From a candidate division TM6 bacterium SOIL31 (lineage in GTDB: Bacteria > Babelota > Babeliae > Babelales > Vermiphilaceae): a stretch of DNA of 38,110 nucleotides. The position numbers were made by a program, and so were the translations under genes. A model generated the notes under the pieces. That model had not been told where the DNA came from, made no database searches, and worked only from the letters and a program-made list of their open reading frames with translations. The stretch lies in assembly GCA_001468865.1 (NCBI GenBank), contig LDIY01000017.1, forward strand, positions 1 to 38,110. The letters run 5' to 3'. Numbering within the stretch: the stretch's first letter is position 1; every line of letters starts with the position of its first letter. This document shows, piece after piece, positions 1 through 8,109 of the stretch.

Positions 1-8
1 AAATTTGT

Positions 9-83
9 TCCTCGGTAGCTCAGAGGTAGAGCAAACGACTGTTAATCGTTGGGTCGCAGGTTCGATCCCTGCCCGGGGAGCCA
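9..83 (+). tRNA. tRNA-Asn (GTT), CCA encoded
   Basis: The sequence folds as a complete cloverleaf. The 7-bp acceptor stem pairs TCCTCGG with CCGGGGA, the anticodon stem is AACGA/TCGTT, and the loop CTGTTAA places GTT as anticodon. The T-arm is GCAGG-TTCGATC-CCTGC. The 3' CCA is in the DNA and immediately begins a dispersed repeat, so repeat and tRNA end are fused. gatC and gatA lie 22 kb away, so Asn-tRNA may be made by transamidation, but gatB is not in the window. Confidence 0.95.
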
Positions 84-120
84 GCTTACGCATAAAGCTA
101 CAGCTGGCACGGCCATCTTT
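81..120 (+). repeat. tRNA-abutting GC-rich repeat, copy 1
   Basis: This 40-bp element begins with the CCA of tRNA-Asn. It is nearly identical to the element after tRNA-Asp and to the reverse complement of the last 39 bases of the window. Shared landmarks are CAGCYTACGC, AAGCTAC and GGCCATYTTT. GCCAGC at the tRNA end can pair with GCTGGC inside the element. The 3' part (a short GGC-type stem followed by ATCTTT) could act as a weak terminator. Confidence 0.75.
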
Positions 121-170
121 AAGGTTCGTTTTTATAAATTAAGCGAATGTTAAGTTGGTTTTTATTTTGT

Positions 171-248
171 GGGGTGGTAGCTCAGCTTGGATAGAGCGTC
201 CGCCTGTCACGCGGAAGGTCGCGGGTTCAAGTCCCGTCCACCCCGCCA
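171..248 (+). tRNA. tRNA-Asp (GTC), CCA encoded
   Basis: Complete cloverleaf: acceptor stem GGGGTGG/CCACCCC, anticodon stem TCCGC/GCGGA with loop CTGTCAC (anticodon GTC), T-arm GCGGG-TTCAAGT-CCCGT, and encoded CCA. It follows tRNA-Asn by 87 bp and, like it, runs directly into a repeat copy starting at the CCA. The two tRNAs may be co-transcribed. Confidence 0.95.
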
Positions 249-288
249 GCCTACGCATGAAGCTACGGCCGGCGGGGCCATTCTTTTT
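246..288 (+). repeat. tRNA-abutting GC-rich repeat, copy 2
   Basis: Begins with the CCA of tRNA-Asp and matches copy 1 at most positions. It contains GGCC-N5-GGCC followed by ATTCTTTTT, a short terminator-like hairpin and U-run. This fits a role in ending the tRNA transcript, although the sequence is also a dispersed repeat. Confidence 0.75.
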
Positions 289-326
289 AAATGATTTAAC
301 AATAAGAATAAGTTACTTTTTCTAAA

Positions 327-369
327 GCGTAGGCTGTCCGCCGTCCTTCGACAAGCTCAGGATGAGCGG
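327..369 (+). repeat. Composite dispersed repeat upstream of the FlaR-like gene
   Basis: Two repeat pieces are fused. Bases 327-343 (GCGTAGGCTGTCCGCCG) recur inverted at about 38016-38032. Bases 344-369 (core TTCGACAAGCTCAGGATGAG) belong to the family also found at 24694-24718, 31815-31846 and 31914-31945. The Shine-Dalgarno of the next gene (AGAGGA) starts a few bases after the repeat. Confidence 0.7.
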
Positions 370-384
370 TGCGAAAGAGGATAA

Positions 385-891
385 ATGAAAATTGCAATCA
401 TCGGTTCTCCCGGATCCGGCAAATCAACACTCGCTCTTAAGCTTCATAAAATCTTACACATTCCATTATTTCACATCGACCAATATTTCTGGAAACCAGG
501 CTGGCAAAGACCAGATAGACAAGAATTTGCAAAAATTCATGATCAACTTTGCGATGCTCCGGAATGGATTATGGAGGGTATGGCAACGCGCCATTTTGAA
601 TATAGGTTGCAAAAAGCAGATGTTATTATTTTCTTAGATACTCCGTTGTATGTGTGCCTGTATAGAATATTTAAACGAGCGTTTTTCAATTTTGGCAAAG
701 TCTTTTTTTCAAGTGCGCCAGGATGTGTTGAACGCTGGCCAGATCATGAATTTCTTAAATATGTGTGGAATTTTAATAAAAAACAGAAGCCTGAAGTTAT
801 GGCATTGCTCGAGAAATATAAAAATGATAAGAAGATTTTTGTGGTAAAAAATCAAAGAGATCTGGATGAGTTGGTAAAAAATTTTAAATAA
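385..891 (+). CDS. P-loop nucleotide kinase-like protein (FlaR / adenylate-kinase-like)
   Basis: The 168-residue protein opens with a Walker A motif, GSPGSGKST (residues 8-16), on the first beta strand. It continues with the HIDQYFWKPGW segment and a second strand DVIIFLDTP, followed by an arginine-rich CLYRIFKR lid-like stretch. This layout is typical of small P-loop kinases annotated as 'DNA topology modulation protein FlaR' or adenylate-kinase-like. The true substrate of that family is poorly defined, so only ATP/GTP-dependent kinase-type chemistry is inferred. AGAGGA lies just upstream of the ATG. There is no signal peptide, so it should be cytosolic. It precedes the choline-kinase-like gene by 26 bp on the same strand. 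Confidence 0.8.
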   Translation: MKIAIIGSPGSGKSTLALKLHKILHIPLFHIDQYFWKPGWQRPDRQEFAKIHDQLCDAPEWIMEGMATRHFEYRLQKADVIIFLDTPLYVCLYRIFKRAFFNFGKVFFSSAPGCVERWPDHEFLKYVWNFNKKQKPEVMALLEKYKNDKKIFVVKNQRDLDELVKNFK

Positions 892-917
892 GATAATGTG
901 CTGATTATGGATTAAAA

Positions 918-1943
918 ATGAGAGTAAAACTTCTTCAGATTGTCATGTTGTGGTCTGTTCATTGCACAATAATTTCTTTCCAGGATATGAGTATGATGCA
1001 GCATTGTTTTAGCGAATTTCTTTCTCAGCCATTGTACCAATTTGAGTATAAGCAACTCCATGGTGGATTCTCATTGAATTCATCTTATCTTTATCATGTT
1101 AACGATAAAAAATATGTTGTTCGTATGCTTGGTGAATCTCTGCATTTTCGCAAAAGTGAAATAGAAGCACATCTACTAGCTGCAACATTGAATGTTGCTC
1201 CCAGAGTTCATTATTATGATAAGAATAATTACGCATTTACGATAATGGATTTTATTGAAGGTGCTACCCTGAACTTGCAACAAGCACAAAGTGTTGAAGT
1301 ATTGAATCTTGTGGCACATAAAGTAAAATTGTTGGCGCAGGTTGAGGTAAGTACGCTATCGAACATACCGAAAAGAGATGTTTTTAGGTATATTGTGGAA
1401 AATTATGAAATGGTTATGAGAAATCCTGAATATGCCTTTCTATTTCCTTTGCTAGAAGATATGTTTAGCAAAGCTAAAATTATCGTAAATACTATTGAAA
1501 AAGATAACCGTTCTTTTGTATTGAGTCATAACGATCTGCATTCAAGAAATATTTTTTTTGCGGATAACGATGTTCTTTTTATCGATTGGGAAATGGTAGG
1601 AGTTACCTATCAATTGTATGATCTTGCAAATTACTCTTTCACTGCATGTTTATCTGACGAACAAGATGTATTTCTTTTATCAAAATATCTGGGATGTGAA
1701 CCATCTCATGCTGAATTGCATCAGTTTAGAAAAATGAAATTGTTGGCGATGGCATTTTATATTACCTCTATTTTTGCGTGGGTGGAAAAAGGGCCATCTG
1801 ATTTTTCTTTGGATAATGTAAAAAGATACGAAGATTATGCGGCTTTATTTGCTCATGATGCAACAGCAAATTCTTCTGACTTTTTATTTTTATTGGGTAT
1901 CAGTGCTCTTAAAGAATTTTCTGTGCGATATGATATTGTATAA
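918..1943 (+). CDS. Choline/aminoglycoside-kinase-family phosphotransferase
   Basis: Member of the APH/ChoK protein-kinase-like superfamily. The catalytic loop SHNDLHSRNIFF (about residues 204-215) gives the HxDxxxxN motif with catalytic Asp and Mg-binding Asn. It is followed by the FIDWE Mg-binding segment and YDLANYSF, a pattern typical of LicA-like choline/ethanolamine kinases. The glycine-poor nucleotide loop is around GGFSLNSSYLY. It probably phosphorylates a small alcohol such as choline; antibiotic resistance is less likely. The start is uncertain. The first ATG (918) lacks a clear ribosome site and gives a hydrophobic N-terminus resembling a signal peptide. The in-frame ATG at 987 (residue 24) has AGGA just upstream and would give a 318-residue cytosolic enzyme. 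The gene lies 43 bp before alr. Confidence 0.78.
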   Translation: MRVKLLQIVMLWSVHCTIISFQDMSMMQHCFSEFLSQPLYQFEYKQLHGGFSLNSSYLYHVNDKKYVVRMLGESLHFRKSEIEAHLLAATLNVAPRVHYYDKNNYAFTIMDFIEGATLNLQQAQSVEVLNLVAHKVKLLAQVEVSTLSNIPKRDVFRYIVENYEMVMRNPEYAFLFPLLEDMFSKAKIIVNTIEKDNRSFVLSHNDLHSRNIFFADNDVLFIDWEMVGVTYQLYDLANYSFTACLSDEQDVFLLSKYLGCEPSHAELHQFRKMKLLAMAFYITSIFAWVEKGPSDFSLDNVKRYEDYAALFAHDATANSSDFLFLLGISALKEFSVRYDIV

Positions 1944-1986
1944 AAGATAAGAAGCACACTAATAATACACACCTATCGGACTTTGT

Positions 1987-3075
1987 ATGAGCAGAGCATC
2001 ATTGGCTATTTTATCAACTGAAAATTTGTTACATAACCTTCAAGTAATCAAAGCACATGCACCCAACTCTCGCATCATTGCAATGATTAAGGCTAATGCA
2101 TATGGTCATGGATTGCGCTCAACGGCGTTACGGTTGGCAAAGTATGTGTATAGCCTTGGTGTTGCATCAATTGATGAAGCGCTCGCATTGCGGCGCGTCG
2201 GAATAAAAATTCCTATCACGTTGATGGAGGGAGTTTTTGAACCAGATGAATTACTGATTGCTGCATGTGAAAATTTTCACGTTGTTTTTCATGATCAAAC
2301 CCAATTGCAATGGCTTGCTAAAACGTCACTTCCTTTACCGCTCACTGCATGGCTTAAAATTGATACGGGCATGGGGCGTTTGGGGTTTACTCTCGATCAA
2401 GCACCTGCTGCCTATGAACAATTATCCTCTCATCCACAGATACAACAGTCTATCGGTCTGATGTCTCATTTTGCATGTGCTGATGATATTCCGCATCGAT
2501 TAAATCAGCTGCAAATTAATCATTTTAATCAGTTCATACAAAATAAAATGGGTCCTAAAAGTCTGTGCAATTCAGCGGCAATCTTTGCTTTTGCAGATCA
2601 ACACTATGATGTCATACGTCCTGGTATAGCATTATATGGAGTAAGTCCATTCATGAATGTATCGGCAGCTGCGCTTAACTTGAAACCAGTTATGACTTTG
2701 CAGACGCGACTTATTGCCATAAAGCGCATACAAAAAAATGAGACAATAGGCTACGACGCGCGATTTACGTGTCCTGACGATATGCTGATTGGCGTTATTG
2801 CGATGGGATATGGCGATGGATATCCACGCACAGCACAAGATGGTACACCAGTTCTGGTGAATGGTGTGCGTTGTCAGCTTGTTGGACGCATATCAATGGA
2901 TATGATGACGGTAGATTTACAAGCATATCCTGGCGCACAGGTTAATGACCCGGTTGTTTTGTGGGGCAACGGTCTTCCGGTTGAAGAAGTTGCACAATAT
3001 ACTCATCAAGTTCCTTATGATATGTTAACGGCCGTGCAATCGCGGGTTAAATTTCATTGGACGTTATACGACTGA
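1987..3075 (+). CDS. alr: Alanine racemase
   Basis: PLP-dependent conversion of L-alanine to D-alanine for peptidoglycan, in the cytosol. The 362-residue length is normal. The PLP lysine is K35 in MIKANAYGHG, and the catalytic tyrosine of the C-terminal domain is Y256 in ETIGYDARFT. RPGIALYG, AMGYGDGYPR and GRISMDMMTVD are classic family blocks. Its presence implies the organism still makes peptidoglycan with D-Ala. The last 12 bases overlap the end of the convergent acetyltransferase gene. There is no strong Shine-Dalgarno before the ATG; it follows the choline-kinase-like gene closely and may be read from the same message. Confidence 0.95.
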   Translation: MSRASLAILSTENLLHNLQVIKAHAPNSRIIAMIKANAYGHGLRSTALRLAKYVYSLGVASIDEALALRRVGIKIPITLMEGVFEPDELLIAACENFHVVFHDQTQLQWLAKTSLPLPLTAWLKIDTGMGRLGFTLDQAPAAYEQLSSHPQIQQSIGLMSHFACADDIPHRLNQLQINHFNQFIQNKMGPKSLCNSAAIFAFADQHYDVIRPGIALYGVSPFMNVSAAALNLKPVMTLQTRLIAIKRIQKNETIGYDARFTCPDDMLIGVIAMGYGDGYPRTAQDGTPVLVNGVRCQLVGRISMDMMTVDLQAYPGAQVNDPVVLWGNGLPVEEVAQYTHQVPYDMLTAVQSRVKFHWTLYD

Positions 3076-3918
3076 GCTTTCATTTTTTACATAATTAAAA
3101 GCACCGCAAAAATAAGGGGTTTTGAGATCCATTTTATCATTAATGGTTGTAATTGATTTAATAGCGCGTACTTTTTGATGAACAGCAGACATCAATTTTG
3201 TGCGTATGTCATACTCACGATAATCGGGGTGAATGCAGAATGCTTCTAGCAATACACCTGATTCTGATTGCAGAGAGAATAATGCCCATCCTGCAACAGC
3301 ACGGTTATCTTGAATCATAATTAAGAGATGATCATCAGATTCTAAAATCCTCGTTCTATAGTTATCAAATGATGATGCTATTTCTTCTGCTGCAGGAATG
3401 CTTTTGTTTTTGAGAGGGAAGGATAAAGCCTTGCAAAATGTGTCTAGAAGATCTGGTATGAGGGAAGCAAGAGAGGAATCACCAGATTTGAATGCGTGTG
3501 TTGTGAAAAAAGTGTGATATTTCCAATGTTTTTCTACGTCTTTTTTGGTAAATCGGAGTATTTGTTCAAAGTCTGCGTAATTATCAATCAAAGCAAGTAA
3601 CTTTTCTCTGTTCCATTGTGTATCAATAAATTGTACTAGTAAGTATGAAGCCATAAAGGCATTAAGTTCTGCAAATCTTTCATCATCTTCTTTTTCTATG
3701 CTTTCTAATTCTTCCAATGTTGGCAAAGTTGTTGCGGTTTTTTTGAATATTGCTACTTCTTCATCTGAAAAATAATGATCAAGGTATAATGTCATTCCGC
3801 AATGCAGCCATCGGGGAGTACCGCTGCGATGTTCTGTTTGTTGTTGGAGTGGTAATTCTTGCGCGAAAAGAAAGCAGGAAGATGCCAAGATTGTTACGGT
3901 TAATAATGCGATACGCAT
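3064..3918 (-). CDS. Exported GNAT-type acetyltransferase-like protein
   Basis: 284 residues. Residues 1-20 form a signal peptide (hydrophobic ALLTVTILASSCFLFA, likely cleaved near AQ-E). The C-terminal part (about 185-270) resembles a GNAT fold: a strand LLIMIQDNRAVAGWALFSL, then LEAFCIHPDYREYDIRTKL, where the acetyl-CoA pyrophosphate loop normally lies, then an amphipathic helix. The usual Q/RxxGxG/A loop is weak (REYDIRTK), so activity is uncertain. The middle region (50-180) is helical and unfamiliar. A secreted acetyltransferase is unusual and may act in the periplasm or on host targets. Convergent with and overlapping alr by 12 bp. AAAGGATTTTCAACATG provides a Shine-Dalgarno. Confidence 0.7.
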   Translation of the reverse strand: MRIALLTVTILASSCFLFAQELPLQQQTEHRSGTPRWLHCGMTLYLDHYFSDEEVAIFKKTATTLPTLEELESIEKEDDERFAELNAFMASYLLVQFIDTQWNREKLLALIDNYADFEQILRFTKKDVEKHWKYHTFFTTHAFKSGDSSLASLIPDLLDTFCKALSFPLKNKSIPAAEEIASSFDNYRTRILESDDHLLIMIQDNRAVAGWALFSLQSESGVLLEAFCIHPDYREYDIRTKLMSAVHQKVRAIKSITTINDKMDLKTPYFCGAFNYVKNESSVV

Positions 3919-4139
3919 GTTGAAAATCCTTTTTTTATAAAATGTGAAACGAGACCAGCAAATAATAAATCAAAAAAATGGTGATTGCAAGAAAGCTTAA
4001 TGATCCATTGCTTGCTTTTTTTAAGTAAAAATTTTTAAAGTCGTTAGGTCCTATCTTCTCAAGCCGAAACTAGAAGTGCAATGGCAAGCGAGTAAGTAGG
4101 TAAAATTTTTCTTAAAAATAAAAAAAACAAGATGTGAAC

Positions 4140-4934
4140 ATGAAAAAAAGAATTTTGATTACTGGTGCCGGATCTGGGTTTGGTGAAGGTACCGCTATTG
4201 GTCTTGCCAAAAAAGGGCATGATGTTATTGCAGGTGTTCATATCTGGCCGCAAGTTACTAAAATGCGCGATGAAGCAAAATCCCTTGGGCTTACTAATTT
4301 ACGTGTTGAGAAACTTGATATCTGTGATCCTTTTGATGTGAAGAATGCGTTAAACTGGGATATTGATATTCTTGTTAACAATGCAGCAATTGGTTGTAGT
4401 GGCCCTATGTCTGAAATTCCATTAGATCTTATTCGTCATACCTTTGAAATTAATATTTTCGGTGGACTGGATTTGTCTCAAAGATTCATTCGTAAGTTTG
4501 TTGATGAAAAACGTCCGGGAAAAATTATATTCACCAGTTCAGTTGTGGGTCTCTATACGGAATCTATTTTTGGTCCTTATTGTGCGTCTAAACATGCGCT
4601 CGAATCTATCGCTGAAACACTGCAAGAAGAACTAAAACCTTATAATATTCAGGTGCAAACTATTAATCCTGGTGCTTATCGAACAGGATTTAATGATACG
4701 ATGGCGGAAATCGCTTCTCACTGGATGGATGACGCAAAAAATTTCCACAAAAAAGCTAATTTTGAAAAGCGCGCGAAACCAATCTTGGAAGATCAATTAG
4801 ATCCTAAGGGAATGATTAAAGCAATGGTTGCAATAATTCCTGCAAACTCAGGAATGTTTCGTAATGTTGTTCCCAAATCACATGAGAATCTTATCAAAAA
4901 AAATCAAACTAAAGCTTGGAAAAACGAAATCTAA
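4140..4934 (+). CDS. Short-chain dehydrogenase/reductase (SDR)
   Basis: Classical SDR of about 264 residues using NAD(P)H. The cofactor glycine motif TGAGSGFGEG is at residues 8-17, NNAAIG near 80, the catalytic serine in FTSSVVG (133/134), and Y147-x3-K151 in YCASKHALE. PGAYRTGF follows as the usual post-active-site loop. The substrate cannot be told from sequence. A GTG two codons upstream (4134) is an alternative start; neither has a strong Shine-Dalgarno. It is cytosolic and stands alone on the plus strand, divergent from the exported acetyltransferase across a 215-bp gap in which I see no gene. Confidence 0.88.
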   Translation: MKKRILITGAGSGFGEGTAIGLAKKGHDVIAGVHIWPQVTKMRDEAKSLGLTNLRVEKLDICDPFDVKNALNWDIDILVNNAAIGCSGPMSEIPLDLIRHTFEINIFGGLDLSQRFIRKFVDEKRPGKIIFTSSVVGLYTESIFGPYCASKHALESIAETLQEELKPYNIQVQTINPGAYRTGFNDTMAEIASHWMDDAKNFHKKANFEKRAKPILEDQLDPKGMIKAMVAIIPANSGMFRNVVPKSHENLIKKNQTKAWKNEI

Positions 4935-5004
4935 CAATTTAAAAAGAAAATGTATTTCCGTTGATTAATATTTTTAACTATATTTGGTTAAAAAAGGATT
5001 CGAT

Positions 5005-5715
5005 ATGACTAAGGTTCGTTATTTTATTTCAATTCTTTGTTTAGTATTTTTACCTGCTATCATGTTGATGATAGTTAACCGCAATGCAATTGTCGCCGTA
5101 CACCCAGATGAAATTTTACCAATAGTTGGTGTTCTGGTTAGTCTTTCGTTCTCTTTATTTATCTTTTCTTTTGTATTAGCAGCAGGAATGGATTTTACAG
5201 AAAAAATAGGTGCGCGGCTTTTGTTATTGCAAGAAAACTATAATGTAAAAAAAGATATTCTAAAACCTGCGTTAATAGCAGGTATAGCGGTAGCCGTTAT
5301 TTTATTAATGTTGCGCACAAGGTTTCATTTTGAGTTAATTACTTATTTGGAAGAAAGTACGGGTTTTTATTTTTATAAGAGAGTGGGAATTTTGTTATCC
5401 GTCATACACTACGATGTTCGCATATTACTTTTTTGGATGGCGGGTTGTGCTTTATTCATAAAAAAGCTCACAAGAAGTGCTTCTATGGATGCGATAATGT
5501 ATCTGAGTATAATACTTATTTCATTCTTATTTAATATGGGTTCACCGATATGGAATTTGGGGTTGACGGCGATTCCTCTTGGAGAAGCTGTCAGATGTGG
5601 GATAGATATTGTATTGGGTGTGCTTTTTTGGAAAAAAGGATTTGAAACTGCAGTGTTGTGTCATTTGATTATAACTTTTATTTTTTATGCGGCTATTTCT
5701 GTGCTTTTATTGTAA
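5005..5715 (+). CDS. Multi-pass membrane protein, degenerate CPBP-like (paralogue 1)
   Basis: About 236 residues with six or more hydrophobic segments. AAAAAGGA six bases upstream supports the ATG at 5005 over a TTG 21 bases earlier. The C-terminal block VLFWKKGFETAVLCHLIITF resembles the last motif of CPBP (CAAX-protease/bacteriocin-processing) intramembrane proteins, where a GLExAxxxHxxxD/N pattern is usual, and its histidine is kept. I do not find the EExxxR motif that supplies the first catalytic residues, so it is probably not an active protease. It is followed 60 bp later by a paralogue sharing LLLLQENYNVKKDIxKPAxIxG-type and FWKKGxETAxLC blocks. The role is unknown. Confidence 0.7.
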   Translation: MTKVRYFISILCLVFLPAIMLMIVNRNAIVAVHPDEILPIVGVLVSLSFSLFIFSFVLAAGMDFTEKIGARLLLLQENYNVKKDILKPALIAGIAVAVILLMLRTRFHFELITYLEESTGFYFYKRVGILLSVIHYDVRILLFWMAGCALFIKKLTRSASMDAIMYLSIILISFLFNMGSPIWNLGLTAIPLGEAVRCGIDIVLGVLFWKKGFETAVLCHLIITFIFYAAISVLLL

Positions 5716-5774
5716 TGCTCAATGCAGGGCTCTATAGTAAAATAATGCAAAGTTTATAAAAATAGGAGTTTGTG

Positions 5775-6506
5775 GTGAACAAAAAACAGTATTTTATGTT
5801 GCTATGGCCACTCAGTTGCATGCCTCCAATAATGTCTCTCATGCAATATGGTTTTCCTTCTATGTTTTCACAGTATGGACATAGTCCTTTAGTGTCTTTT
5901 CTCATCCATCCTGTATTTTCAATTGCTATTCATACAATTGGGTTGCTTGTGGGCTTGTATTATGCTTTAAAAATAGACGCAAAACTTTTATTCTTAGATG
6001 AGAATTATAATTTTAAGAATGATATTATAAAGCCGGCAGTTATAACAGGGGTTATCTTTGCAGTTCTCTTCTTGGCTAATGCATTAAGATCTGGTGTGTT
6101 TTTAAATTACGTTCAAGATCCATCTTTTGGTGTATTTGAATTGTTTATCAATAAACTGTTTTATTCGCTCAGAACACATTTAATGATGTTACTTTTTGGT
6201 GTATGCGGACTTGCACTTTTAATAAAAAAAGTGACCAAAGATGTCGCAATGTCTATTATCATGCCGATCAGTATTGGATCAATGACGATAGCGCCATACG
6301 TGCCTGTATTATATGATTCTATTATGAGGGGCTTTTCTCCCAATACATCTTTTCTTACTTCTTCTTTGCTTGCAAGTGTGCACTGGTTGCTTATCGCAGT
6401 ACTATTCTGGAAAAAAGGATTGGAAACAGCACTTTTGTGTGACGCAGTGATTGTTAGTATTGTATACCTGATTGCACCCCTTGTTATTCTTGCACTAGGT
6501 GCTTAA
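5775..6506 (+). CDS. Multi-pass membrane protein, degenerate CPBP-like (paralogue 2)
   Basis: About 243 residues. TAGGAG lies six to seven bases before the GTG at 5775; a second GTG one codon earlier is possible. It shares with the preceding gene the loop LFLDENYNFKNDIIKPAVITG, the AxFIKK/ALLIKK segment and the end motif FWKKGLETALLC. Here the histidine of paralogue 1 is replaced by Asp (LCDAVIVS), so any CPBP-like active site is further eroded. The pair is a tandem duplication that has diverged strongly. Both are predicted inner-membrane proteins of unknown function. Confidence 0.68.
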   Translation: MNKKQYFMLLWPLSCMPPIMSLMQYGFPSMFSQYGHSPLVSFLIHPVFSIAIHTIGLLVGLYYALKIDAKLLFLDENYNFKNDIIKPAVITGVIFAVLFLANALRSGVFLNYVQDPSFGVFELFINKLFYSLRTHLMMLLFGVCGLALLIKKVTKDVAMSIIMPISIGSMTIAPYVPVLYDSIMRGFSPNTSFLTSSLLASVHWLLIAVLFWKKGLETALLCDAVIVSIVYLIAPLVILALGA

Positions 6507-6532
6507 AAATGTGCTATTATTCTTTTTGATTA

Positions 6533-6591
6533 AAAAAACAATGTATCGTAAGCTGTATTATTATACTATTTAACAATACATTGTTTTTTTT
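6533..6591 (+). terminator. Long-loop hairpin with U-run
   Basis: A 14-bp perfect stem (bases 6533-6546 with 6576-6589), AT-rich with core CAATGTAT/ATACATTG, encloses a 29-base loop and ends in eight T. It follows the second membrane-protein gene and ends about 18 bases before the next ATG. It may terminate upstream transcription or attenuate the next gene. Confidence 0.5.
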
Positions 6592-6609
6592 GAAGGGGAT
6601 AAGGGCTTC

Positions 6610-7977
6610 ATGAAAAGTTACGGACATTTATTTTTATTGTTGGTTATATTAGTACCAAGTGTTCATCTTAATGGGGCGGATACCGCTCTCAGTTTATCTT
6701 GTAGGGGTAAAGTTCTTCTGAATGACGATTGGTTTTATGGAGATTCTCCGTATTATGATGCGAATAGGATTTGCGAAGCAGGTAAATGGAAAGAGGCTCC
6801 TCGTTTGTATGAGGCGATCAGGAATCGTAATGATAGTCTCTATACTCAAGATAATGTTTTGAGATTTATACATGATCGTGCTCCAGAAAAAATGGAATAT
6901 GACAAGCAGATGGGATTGCTCAATCAGGCAATGTGTTCAATTGCGCAGGGAGAAAAATCACCTCATTTGACAAGCGTTGATTTGTTAGTAAGTATCCCTG
7001 AAGAAAAGCAAATTTCAAAGCATATGATTAATTCGGGTGTTTTGAAGGGCAAATCAGTATTAGTGCGTACCGATGAGATAAGCATGAAAGATCTGTTTTA
7101 TTTTATCGGAACAGTCCATCAGTTGCAAGAGCGTGCTGGGTGCTTTATCCAACTTTTAGTGAGTCCGCATTTAAAGTCTCTCTTGTCTTCTTTTGCAAAA
7201 GCTTTTCGTTTTGATTTATTAGAAGAAGGCGGGCAATCGTACACTCGTCATAGAGGCCAGGGCTATATGGTTCATATTATATCATTAGCGGGACATTTGG
7301 AATTGCGGCCTGATCAGCTTGGACGGAAAAAGATTATTGCTAATGTGAATGAATGTATCCATAGTTTTATCAAGCGCACTATTGCGTGCACTAAGCACTG
7401 TAAAAATATGGCAATAGTAATGGTTGCTAATGACGCTCCCATAACATTAATTGGTGGAAGAAAATTAGATTCTAGCGCGGGAACAGTTCATTCAAAAGTA
7501 TGGAACAAATTATTAAAGGATAATCGTGATCTTGCTGTGGTAAGTTATGGAAAACCTGATTCCATCATTTTTGATAAGGATCATAACAATCGGGCAATTT
7601 GTCTTAGGGAGAGTCAAAAATCCTTTGATATCCTTATTGCTCTTGCGTATTATATGAGTCTTAATCAAAACGTGATAGCATTGTGTGATGATACGGATGA
7701 TGCCGCGGTATTTGTATCCTGTCTTAATCCAAAAGTGCAAAAACGTATGGCATTCATTGTGCCTGATAAATGTAATCCATATAAAGAAGGTGAAGGTCTT
7801 GAATATAAAGATCCAACCTCCAAGTGTCGTATTTATAAATATGCATCGTCGGACGATTACATTGCTGTTATTCAAAAAGCATATAAGAATACAATCATGC
7901 AATGTCTACCGGATAATTGCGAACAACAATTTGGGGGCTTGGAAGAATTATCGGATGATTATATGACAATCGAATAG
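6610..7977 (+). CDS. Secreted protein of unknown function, possibly glycosyltransferase-like
   Basis: 455 residues with a signal peptide (LFLLLVILVPSVHLNGA, cleavage near residue 23) and an AAGGG ribosome site. The region after the signal peptide has a TPR-like phrase (ANRICEAGKWKEAPRLYEAI). Around residues 138-200, the string LKGKSVLVRTDE, then a hydrophobic helix and IQLLVSPHLKSLLSSF, resembles the start of the C-terminal domain of bacterial TPR/O-GlcNAc-transferase-like or heptosyltransferase-like proteins. The stretch near residue 340 (FDILIALAYYMSLNQNVIAL) could be the matching nucleotide-sugar side. This resemblance is faint and is inference only. Several cysteines suggest an extracytoplasmic location. 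Confidence 0.65.
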   Translation: MKSYGHLFLLLVILVPSVHLNGADTALSLSCRGKVLLNDDWFYGDSPYYDANRICEAGKWKEAPRLYEAIRNRNDSLYTQDNVLRFIHDRAPEKMEYDKQMGLLNQAMCSIAQGEKSPHLTSVDLLVSIPEEKQISKHMINSGVLKGKSVLVRTDEISMKDLFYFIGTVHQLQERAGCFIQLLVSPHLKSLLSSFAKAFRFDLLEEGGQSYTRHRGQGYMVHIISLAGHLELRPDQLGRKKIIANVNECIHSFIKRTIACTKHCKNMAIVMVANDAPITLIGGRKLDSSAGTVHSKVWNKLLKDNRDLAVVSYGKPDSIIFDKDHNNRAICLRESQKSFDILIALAYYMSLNQNVIALCDDTDDAAVFVSCLNPKVQKRMAFIVPDKCNPYKEGEGLEYKDPTSKCRIYKYASSDDYIAVIQKAYKNTIMQCLPDNCEQQFGGLEELSDDYMTIE

Positions 7978-8069
7978 ATTTGATGAGAAATTTTTTTTAG
8001 CTAAAAGGATGAGAGTATGATGAAAGCGCGTATTGGATCGTTGTTTATGGAATTGCATAAAAATAAAAC

Positions 8070-8099
8070 GGCACTGCAGAAATGCGGTGCCATTTTTTA
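8070..8099. terminator. Bidirectional rho-independent terminator
   Basis: GGCACTGCA-GAAA-TGCGGTGCC forms a 9-bp stem (one G-T pair) with a GAAA tetraloop. It is flanked by AAAATAAAAC on the left and ATTTTTTAT on the right, so it can serve both strands. It sits 10 bases past the end of the minus-strand secreted gene. A near-identical hairpin ends the hepT gene at 9754. Confidence 0.85.
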
Positions 8100-8109
8100 T
8101 AATAAGTAT

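Noticed and set aside
918-1943. Aminoglycoside resistance kinase
   Set aside because: The HxDxxxxN/DWE motifs are shared by the whole APH/choline-kinase superfamily, and the YDLANY block fits LicA-like choline kinases better.
7513-7902. Minus-strand frame of 129 codons
   Set aside because: Lies wholly inside the secreted gene at 6610-7977 in antisense, has no ribosome site and an Ile-rich low-complexity product.
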